Below, piece by piece: positions 1 through 4,533 of a stretch of DNA of 6,470 bases. This stretch comes from Gemmatimonadota bacterium (GTDB lineage Bacteria; Gemmatimonadota; Gemmatimonadetes; Gemmatimonadales; GWC2-71-9). The position numbers and the translations under genes are program-made. Each line of letters starts with the position of its first letter. Within the stretch, counting starts at the first letter, position 1. The notes under the pieces were generated by a model that saw only the letters and a list, made by a program, of their open reading frames with translations, had not been told where the DNA came from and ran no database searches. Where the stretch lies: NCBI GenBank assembly GCA_025360265.1, contig JANYCP010000377.1, positions 1 through 6,470 of the forward strand. Reading direction: 5' to 3'.

Positions 1-1023
1 CGGGACGAGGGAGTGAATCCACCCCATGCCGCCGTTGACCAGCGCAATCAGTGCGATGAAGGAGATCAGCATCGCGATCACGTTGAGCATGAGGTGCAAC
101 CCTTCGCCGGTGCCACGCGCAGCAGCATCAACCAGGTTCACGTCCGTCTTGGGGATGTCGATTTTCACGTTGCCCGACGTTTCCGGTACTTCGGTTTCCG
201 GTTCGAACAGCTTCGCCATCATGATGGTGCCGGGAGCCGTCATGATCACGGCACTCAACAGGTGTCGCGCTTCGACGCCGAAGGCGATGTACGCCGCCAT
301 GATCGAACCCGACACGTGGGCCATGCCGGCGGTCATCACCGTCATCAGCTCCGACTGCGTCATCCGTGGCAGGAACGGCCGGATCGTCAGCGGCGCCTCG
401 GTCTGTCCCATGAAAATCGACGCGCCAACGTTGAGGCTCTCGGCACCGCTCGCGCCGAGCAGTTTCGTCATCACCACGGCACAGCCGCGCACGATGACCT
501 GCATCACACCGAGGTAATAGAGGATCGCAAACAATGCCGAGACGAAAATGATCGCTGGCAGGATCTGGAAGGCGAAGATTACGCCGAGTTTGGAATCGGG
601 CTTGCCGAGTTCACCAAAGACAAACGCCGATCCAATGTAGGAATAGTGCAGGATCGACGTGACCGCGTCACCGAGACGGCGGAACAGCTCCTGCCCAACC
701 GGCACGCGCAGCACGAAGATCGCGAAGACGAGTTGCAGGCCGAGTCCCCATCCGACGATACGCCACTTGATCGCTTTGCGGTTGTGCGACATGCCGTACG
801 CCAGCGCGATGATCAGCACGATGCCGAGTAGCCCGGTGAAGCGCGCCAGGATCGACACGTCCGGAACGACAGGTGCGGTCGGCGTCCCGACCACCGGCGC
901 CGCCTGCCCCAGCAACGAGGAAAATCCACGGCCCGCGGCTCCGGGAATGAGCCACGCGGCGGAGACGGCGACCGTGGTGCCGAGGAAGGCAATAACGAAC
1001 TGGCGGATCGGGGTGAGCTTCAT
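1..1023 (-). CDS. nupC: CNT-family nucleoside transporter, C-terminal part beyond window
   Basis: Inner-membrane concentrative nucleoside transporter, expected to import nucleosides with Na+ or H+. The reading frame runs from ATG at 1023-1021 without a stop to the window edge (341 residues). Family hallmarks are SHNRKAIKWR (79-88), the GQTEAPLTIRPFLPRMTQSE block (206-225), whose Gln207-Thr208-Glu209 match nucleoside-binding residues of Vibrio CNT, then GSIMAAYIAFG (239-249), APGTIMMAKL (263-272) and LNVIAMLISFIALIALVNG (313-331). Many segments are hydrophobic enough to span the membrane. About the last third is missing, including the second substrate-binding half with the expected NEFVAY-like motif. 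Compared with Vibrio CNT, which starts near residue 58 here, there is an N-terminal extension holding one extra hydrophobic segment (about 7-29) and an Ala/Pro/Val-rich linker (about 41-55). It lies 31 bases after add and has a good GGAG ribosome site. The family is certain; exact substrate and coupling ion are inference. Confidence 0.95.
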   Translation of the reverse strand, partial: MKLTPIRQFVIAFLGTTVAVSAAWLIPGAAGRGFSSLLGQAAPVVGTPTAPVVPDVSILARFTGLLGIVLIIALAYGMSHNRKAIKWRIVGWGLGLQLVFAIFVLRVPVGQELFRRLGDAVTSILHYSYIGSAFVFGELGKPDSKLGVIFAFQILPAIIFVSALFAILYYLGVMQVIVRGCAVVMTKLLGASGAESLNVGASIFMGQTEAPLTIRPFLPRMTQSELMTVMTAGMAHVSGSIMAAYIAFGVEARHLLSAVIMTAPGTIMMAKLFEPETEVPETSGNVKIDIPKTDVNLVDAAARGTGEGLHLMLNVIAMLISFIALIALVNGGMGWIHSLVP

Positions 1024-1031
1024 CGAAGCGA

Positions 1032-1035
1032 CTCC
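1032..1035 (-). promoter_or_regulatory. Ribosome binding site of the nucleoside transporter
   Basis: GGAG on the minus strand, 8 bases before the ATG at 1023. It supports the chosen start and keeps the N-terminal extension in the protein. It lies in the 31-base gap after the add stop codon, so the transporter can be translated independently within the shared transcript. Confidence 0.7.
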
Positions 1036-1054
1036 GTGGCGATGTGACGACGGA

Positions 1055-2074
1055 CTACGGGAGACTCGCGAGATCGGCCCGGGCGCGCGCCAGCAGGGCG
1101 TTCCGTTCGGGCCAGGGCAGAAAGGCATGCTCGAAGGCGCAGAGCGCCATCGTTTCCATATCGTGACGCGAAAAACCAAGCGCGTGATGCGCGGTCTCGT
1201 ACTCGTCGGTTAGCGTCACGCCACTCATCAGCCAGGAATCGGTGCACAGGGTCACCGCCAAGCCTTCGTGATAATAACGTCGAACCGGATGGTCGGCGGC
1301 GGTGGCCACGACCCGGGTCTGCAGGTTGCTGGTGATGTTGATTTCGAGGCAGATCCGGCGGTCGCGCACGTATCGCAGCAGCTCGGGGTTTTCGAACAAC
1401 CGCGTGCCGTGACCGATGCGGGTGGCACGACATGAATGAATTGCCTCGAAGATCGATTCCCAGCCCGCCGCTTCACCGGCGTGCACCGTAATCCCAAGAC
1501 CGCCGCGTGCCGCGATGTCGAATGCTTCGCGATGCATTTCCGGCGGGTGACCCGCTTCCGGGCCGGCGATGTCGAACGCCACCACACCGTGGTCGCGCAT
1601 GCGGACTGAATGTTCCGCAATAGCGACGGAGCGCTGCGGATCGAAGTGCCGCAACGTGCAGTTGATGATCCGCGATACCACGCCAAATTCCCGTTCGCCG
1701 CGCTGCAGGCCACGCCACTCAGCCGCCACAGCCTCATCCATGGATAGCCCGTTGCGGGTGCTCAGCTCCGGGCAGTAGCGCACTTCCAGATAGCGCAGAC
1801 CGTCGGCCGCTGCATCGGCCACCATTTCATAGGCAACACGTTCGATCGCATCCGGCGTTTGCAGCAACGCGATCGTGTATTCGAAGCGGGCGAGATAGTC
1901 CTCCAGGTTGCGCGCATCGCGCACCAACATCCACCCGCCGAGTTGCTCAGGATCCTGGGTCGGCAGTGCCATCCCGATCTCGCCGGCCAGATCGATCATT
2001 GTCGCTGGCCGCAGCGAACCATCGAGATGCACGTGCAGCTCGGCCTTCGGCATCCGCCGGATCAGGTCACGCAT
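1055..2074 (-). CDS. add: Adenosine deaminase
   Basis: Cytosolic zinc hydrolase converting adenosine and deoxyadenosine to inosine and deoxyinosine with release of ammonia (purine salvage). The 339 residues are the usual family length. Visible motifs: PKAELHVHLDGS (9-20) with zinc ligands His14 and His16; DIAGPE (168-173); TVHAGE (196-201) with zinc ligand His198 and catalytic Glu201; RIGHGTRL (219-226) with catalytic His222; CTDSWLMSG (277-285) with zinc ligand Asp279. Classical enzymes have Asp-Asp at the last site and actinobacterial ones Asp-Asn as I recall them; here it is Asp279-Ser280. I chose the ATG at 2074 because homology begins at once with MRDLIRRMPKAELH. The frame stays open upstream to 2251, but that part reads as the shadow of the preceding small gene. 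There is no clear ribosome site, and the ATG overlaps the upstream gene's stop by 8 bases, suggesting translational coupling. A related aminohydrolase specificity cannot be fully excluded. Confidence 0.95.
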   Translation of the reverse strand: MRDLIRRMPKAELHVHLDGSLRPATMIDLAGEIGMALPTQDPEQLGGWMLVRDARNLEDYLARFEYTIALLQTPDAIERVAYEMVADAAADGLRYLEVRYCPELSTRNGLSMDEAVAAEWRGLQRGEREFGVVSRIINCTLRHFDPQRSVAIAEHSVRMRDHGVVAFDIAGPEAGHPPEMHREAFDIAARGGLGITVHAGEAAGWESIFEAIHSCRATRIGHGTRLFENPELLRYVRDRRICLEINITSNLQTRVVATAADHPVRRYYHEGLAVTLCTDSWLMSGVTLTDEYETAHHALGFSRHDMETMALCAFEHAFLPWPERNALLARARADLASLP

Positions 2075-2309
2075 CAGCGGGACCGGCGGCAGCACGCGAC
2101 GACTTGCTGACACGGAAAATCGCGCCGGCCGAAAGGACCAGATCGGCAGCGACGGGGAGGTCGCGCGCGTCCGTCGCGCGAGCCTGGCCGGCGGCGAGCG
2201 CCGTGGCCAGTTCGGGGTCGACCTGAGCCACCAGGGCGGCGAGCGTTGCACCGAGCGGCACCGTCACGGGGCGGCCGTTCAGGAAGACGGGGATGGTTGC
2301 TGGAGTCAC
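2067..2309 (-). CDS. Small ThiS/MoaD-like (beta-grasp) protein of unknown role
   Basis: About 80 residues, starting at GTG 2309; TTG at 2312 is one codon upstream and better spaced from the AGGA at 2324-2321, so the true start may be either. The N-terminal part IPVFLNGRPVTVPLGATLAA (6-25) has the strand-turn-strand-helix pattern of ThiS/MoaD sulfur carriers, and LPVAADLVLSAGAIFRV (51-67) resembles the final 'D-L-x-x-G-D-x-I' strands. The C-terminal Gly-Gly needed for sulfur transfer is absent: the chain ends in a polar/Ala tail, SKSSRAAAGPADA. It therefore should not be called a sulfur carrier. It is the first gene of the salvage operon and overlaps add by 8 bases. Codon use matches its neighbours and the overlap is tight, so I think it is a real gene. 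The fold is inference from pattern and the function is unknown. Confidence 0.6.
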   Translation of the reverse strand: MTPATIPVFLNGRPVTVPLGATLAALVAQVDPELATALAAGQARATDARDLPVAADLVLSAGAIFRVSKSSRAAAGPADA

Positions 2310-2320
2310 CAAGGTAAATA

Positions 2321-2324
2321 TCCT
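2321..2324 (-). promoter_or_regulatory. Probable ribosome binding site of the small beta-grasp-like gene
   Basis: AGGA on the minus strand, 8 bases before a TTG (2312-2310) and 11 before the adjacent GTG (2309-2307). The spacing favours TTG, while start-codon preference favours GTG. The two differ by one residue only. Confidence 0.45.
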
Positions 2325-2361
2325 GTCACGAGTATCCTTCGAGCAACGCCGCACCGCTTGT

Positions 2362-2376
2362 CATCGCTGGGCGATG
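2362..2376. repeat. Perfect 6-bp inverted repeat (possible operator or hairpin)
   Basis: CATCGC and GCGATG flank the three bases TGG. The repeat overlaps the end of the candidate plus-strand -35 hexamer and lies 37 bases before the regulator's start codon. It could be a dyad operator for a regulator of either operon, or a small hairpin in a leader. No run of T follows, so it is not an intrinsic terminator. PhoB-type regulators normally bind direct repeats, so a different binder would be expected. Confidence 0.35.
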
Positions 2377-2404
2377 GGGTATTCGTTGGGCCGAATATGT
2401 CCCC

Positions 2405-2408
2405 GGAG
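2405..2408 (+). promoter_or_regulatory. Ribosome binding site of the response regulator
   Basis: GGAG, 5 bases before the TTG at 2414. It decides for this TTG: the only nearby ATG, at 2397, is out of frame with the regulator, and the receiver domain homology begins right after the TTG. Confidence 0.7.
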
Positions 2409-2413
2409 CGCCG

Positions 2414-3121
2414 TTGAGTCACCGGATCCTGGTCGTCGACGATGAACCCGATATCACCGCCCTGGTCGCCTATCACCTGGCCCGGGCTGGGTATCGGGTG
2501 TCCACCGCCGCCAACGGTACCGACGCATTGCGGTCGGCACGCGAGGAACGGCCCGACGTCATCATCCTCGACCTGATGCTGCCGGGCCTCTCGGGATACG
2601 AGGTGCTGGCCGAATTGCGCCGCCGCCCGGAGAGCCGCGACACCGGCGTCATCATGCTCACCGCACGCCGCGAGGAACCGGATCGCATCAAGGGCCTCAC
2701 CCTCGGCGCCGACGACTATCTCACCAAGCCGTTCTCACCAGCGGAACTCGTCCTGCGCGTTCAGGCGGTGTTGCGGCGGCTCACGGCGCCAGCGGTGGCC
2801 GGCGGTTCGATGCTCGTGGTGGGCCCAATGACGATCGACCGTTCCGCGACGCGTGTCACGGTGGACGGCAAGGAAGTGATTCTCACCGCCAGCGAATACA
2901 AGCTGCTTGTCACGTTGGTCGAACGGCGCGGCCGCGTGCAAGCGCGATCGCAATTGCTGGAGACAGTGCTCGAAGCCCAACCCGATATCCAGACGCGAAC
3001 GATCGACATGCACGTCGTTCGCCTGCGCAACAAGCTCGGCGAAGTGGGAAAGCTGATCGAAACTGTCCGCGGGTTCGGGTATCGATTCGCCGCTGCCGAG
3101 CCAACGGCCAAGAAGAAATGA
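2414..3121 (+). CDS. phoB: PhoB/OmpR-family response regulator
   Basis: Cytosolic two-component transcription factor of 235 residues, the usual family length. The receiver domain (about 3-122) shows the acidic pair Asp9-Asp10, phosphoacceptor Asp53 in ILDLMLPG, Thr83 in MLTAR and Lys105 in LTKPF. The C-terminal OmpR/PhoB winged helix (about 133-227) has LTASEYKLL (157-165), the recognition helix region RTIDMHVVRLRNKLGE (195-210) and the final hairpin IETVRGFGYRF (215-225). It starts at TTG behind a GGAG site. Its stop overlaps the start of the histidine kinase gene (ATGA), so the kinase is almost certainly its partner. The resemblance to PhoB and the ppk1 gene downstream suggest control of phosphate genes, but the OmpR family is large and the name phoB is an inference from similarity and context. 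Confidence 0.93.
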   Translation: MSHRILVVDDEPDITALVAYHLARAGYRVSTAANGTDALRSAREERPDVIILDLMLPGLSGYEVLAELRRRPESRDTGVIMLTARREEPDRIKGLTLGADDYLTKPFSPAELVLRVQAVLRRLTAPAVAGGSMLVVGPMTIDRSATRVTVDGKEVILTASEYKLLVTLVERRGRVQARSQLLETVLEAQPDIQTRTIDMHVVRLRNKLGEVGKLIETVRGFGYRFAAAEPTAKKK

Positions 3122-4452
3122 AGTTCGTCTCGCGATTGGTACTCGGCACATTCACCGTGGTCGTGCTCGTGCTGGCACTCCTCCTCTGGGGAATTCGCGA
3201 GGCAGTGCCCGGCGTCATCGCACTGACTCTCGTCATCGCGCTGCTCCTCGCGTGGCTCGCCGGCCGCTCGGTCGCCGGCCCGCTGGTGGCGCTATCGGAC
3301 GCCGCGCGCGATATCGCAGCGGGTGCCACGCCGCGCTTTCCGCGCTCAGGAATTCCTGAAATCGATACGCTGGTCGAGGCGTTGCGCCGCATGCATCGCG
3401 AACTCGCCGACCGTGCGGCGGAACTGGTGCAGGAAAAGGCCGGCGCCAACGCCGTTGTTGATGCAATGGTGGAAGGGGTCATCGCCTCGGATGCGCGCGG
3501 GACCATCGTCACCGCCAATCCTGCAGCGCGGCGATTGCTCGGCTATGCCAGCAGTGCGACGCTGCCGAACCTGCAAACGCTCTTCCGCACCAAGAGCGCC
3601 CGCGACGCCGTCGCCGAGGTGCTCGCTGGTGCCGACGTGCACGATCGCGAGGTGGATCTCGATGGCCAGGTGCTCTCCCTCAACGCTCGGCCACTCAGCG
3701 GACAGGGAGCGGTCCTCGTACTACACGATCTGACTGAAGTGCGACGGCTCGAAGCGGTGCGTCGAGATTTCGTCGCGAATGTGTCGCACGAACTCAAGAC
3801 ACCGCTGACGTCGATCGCCGGATACGCCGACACGCTGATGGACGAAGGGATCGACAGCGCGACGCGTCAGCGGTTCCTCGGCACGATTGTCACGAATGCC
3901 CGACGCATGCAGCAGCTCGTTGATGATTTGCTCGATCTGTCGCGAATCGAATCGGGACGTTGGATCGCGCGCGCGCAGCCCGTCGATCTTCGCGGCGCGG
4001 TCAATGATTTGTGGGACACATTTCAGGCGCGCTCAGCTGTGCGCAAGGTTGGTCTTGCGCTGCAGATCGCCGATTCGGCAAAGACAATCACCGTGGATCC
4101 CGATGCACTGCGCCAGATCCTGTCCAACCTCATCGACAATGCGCTGCGGTACTCACCAGTTGGTGGCACGATCACGCTTGCTAGTGCCGTAACCGGCAGC
4201 GGTGTTTCACTGAGCGTTGCAGATCACGGCTCGGGGATCGCGACCGAACACCTGCCGCGGATCTTCGAGCGATTCTACCGGGTTGATCCAGCCCGCTCGC
4301 GTGATGAGGGAGGCACCGGGCTTGGTCTCGCCATCGTACGTCACCTGGTGGAGGCGCATGGTGGGCGCGTCGTCGCGGAAAGCGAGTTGCAGAGTGGAAC
4401 AACGGTCACCTGCTGGTTTCCGACCGTAATGCTTGGTGAAACCACAGTTTAG
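3118..4452 (+). CDS. phoR: PhoR-like membrane sensor histidine kinase
   Basis: Inner-membrane kinase of 444 residues that should phosphorylate the regulator encoded just upstream. In order: two hydrophobic segments (about 7-24 and 31-48) separated by only some six residues; a HAMP-like linker (about 49-102); a PAS domain (about 108-208) with GVIASDARGTIVTANPAARR (120-139); the HisKA domain with FVANVSHELKTPL (218-230) and phosphoacceptor His224; and the ATPase domain with the N box LSNLIDNALRYSP (335-347), G1 box ADHGSGI (368-374), F box IFERFYR (382-388) and G2 box GGTGLGLAI (398-406). All catalytic motifs are intact. There is practically no extracytoplasmic sensor domain, so any signal must enter through the membrane, HAMP or PAS parts or from a partner protein. 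That fits PhoR-type kinases controlled through the Pst transporter and PhoU, but neither gene is in this window. Its ATG overlaps the regulator's TGA by four bases. Confidence 0.93.
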   Translation: MKFVSRLVLGTFTVVVLVLALLLWGIREAVPGVIALTLVIALLLAWLAGRSVAGPLVALSDAARDIAAGATPRFPRSGIPEIDTLVEALRRMHRELADRAAELVQEKAGANAVVDAMVEGVIASDARGTIVTANPAARRLLGYASSATLPNLQTLFRTKSARDAVAEVLAGADVHDREVDLDGQVLSLNARPLSGQGAVLVLHDLTEVRRLEAVRRDFVANVSHELKTPLTSIAGYADTLMDEGIDSATRQRFLGTIVTNARRMQQLVDDLLDLSRIESGRWIARAQPVDLRGAVNDLWDTFQARSAVRKVGLALQIADSAKTITVDPDALRQILSNLIDNALRYSPVGGTITLASAVTGSGVSLSVADHGSGIATEHLPRIFERFYRVDPARSRDEGGTGLGLAIVRHLVEAHGGRVVAESELQSGTTVTCWFPTVMLGETTV

Positions 4453-4533
4453 ATGGCCCTCGCCCGTATCGGTCATGTAACAAGGCCACTCTGAGCCTTC
4501 CCCAGCCCGCCTGCGACTTGCAGGTTATTGCCT
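4453..4533 (+). promoter_or_regulatory. Short gap before ppk1
   Basis: These 81 bases separate the kinase from ppk1. They hold a weak 5-bp inverted repeat (AAGGC at 4482-4486, GCCTT at 4495-4499) and a tighter hairpin at 4510-4524. Neither is followed by a T run, so read-through from the regulator-kinase pair into ppk1 is likely. CGGTCAT at 4470-4476 differs by one base from a Pho-box half-site, but no second half-site lies at the required distance. Confidence 0.4.
4510..4524 (+). repeat. Small hairpin overlapping the ppk1 ribosome binding site
   Basis: CCTGC (4510-4514) pairs perfectly with GCAGG (4520-4524) around the loop GACTT, and a G-T pair could extend the stem by one. The AGG at 4522-4524, the best ribosome site for the ATG at 4534 (9 bases of spacing), lies in the right arm, so folding would mask it. 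This could tune ppk1 translation. Such short stems also arise by chance in GC-rich DNA. Confidence 0.35.

Larger units (their letters stand above)
2310..2413. promoter_or_regulatory. Divergent intergenic region with promoters of both operons
   Basis: This gap of about 104 bases lies between two head-to-head operons and must carry their promoters unless transcription enters from outside. On the plus strand TTGTCA (2358-2363) is a fair -35-like hexamer, but the bases 16 to 17 further on (TATTCG, 2380-2385) are a poor -10. On the minus strand GATACT and GATATT lie just before the small gene's start and resemble -10 boxes without a convincing -35. No promoter can be assigned firmly by eye. A perfect inverted repeat sits at 2362-2376. 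Confidence 0.5.

Noticed and set aside
13..831. Open frame of about 272 codons on the plus strand, opposite the transporter
   Set aside because: It is rich in His, Arg, Asp and Gln with no domain pattern, while the minus strand encodes a clear CNT transporter across the same bases.
2161..2181. Inverted repeat TCGCGCG / CGCGCGA with a 7-base spacer
   Set aside because: It lies inside the coding frame of the small gene and consists of simple CG alternation, which is expected in GC-rich codons.
2075..2251. 59-codon upstream extension of the add frame
   Set aside because: It is Arg/Pro/Ser-rich, lacks homology, and overlaps the small beta-grasp-like gene in another frame. Adenosine deaminase homology begins at the ATG at 2074.
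4459..4487. Pho box upstream of ppk1
   Set aside because: CGGTCAT at 4470-4476 is close to one CTGTCAT half-site, but the positions 11 bases up and down do not match. CTGTCAC (2323-2329) and TTGTCAT (2358-2364) in the divergent spacer are likewise unpaired.
4482..4499. Intrinsic terminator after the histidine kinase gene
   Set aside because: The AAGGC/GCCTT stem is only 5 bp with an 8-base loop and is followed by C, not by a T run.
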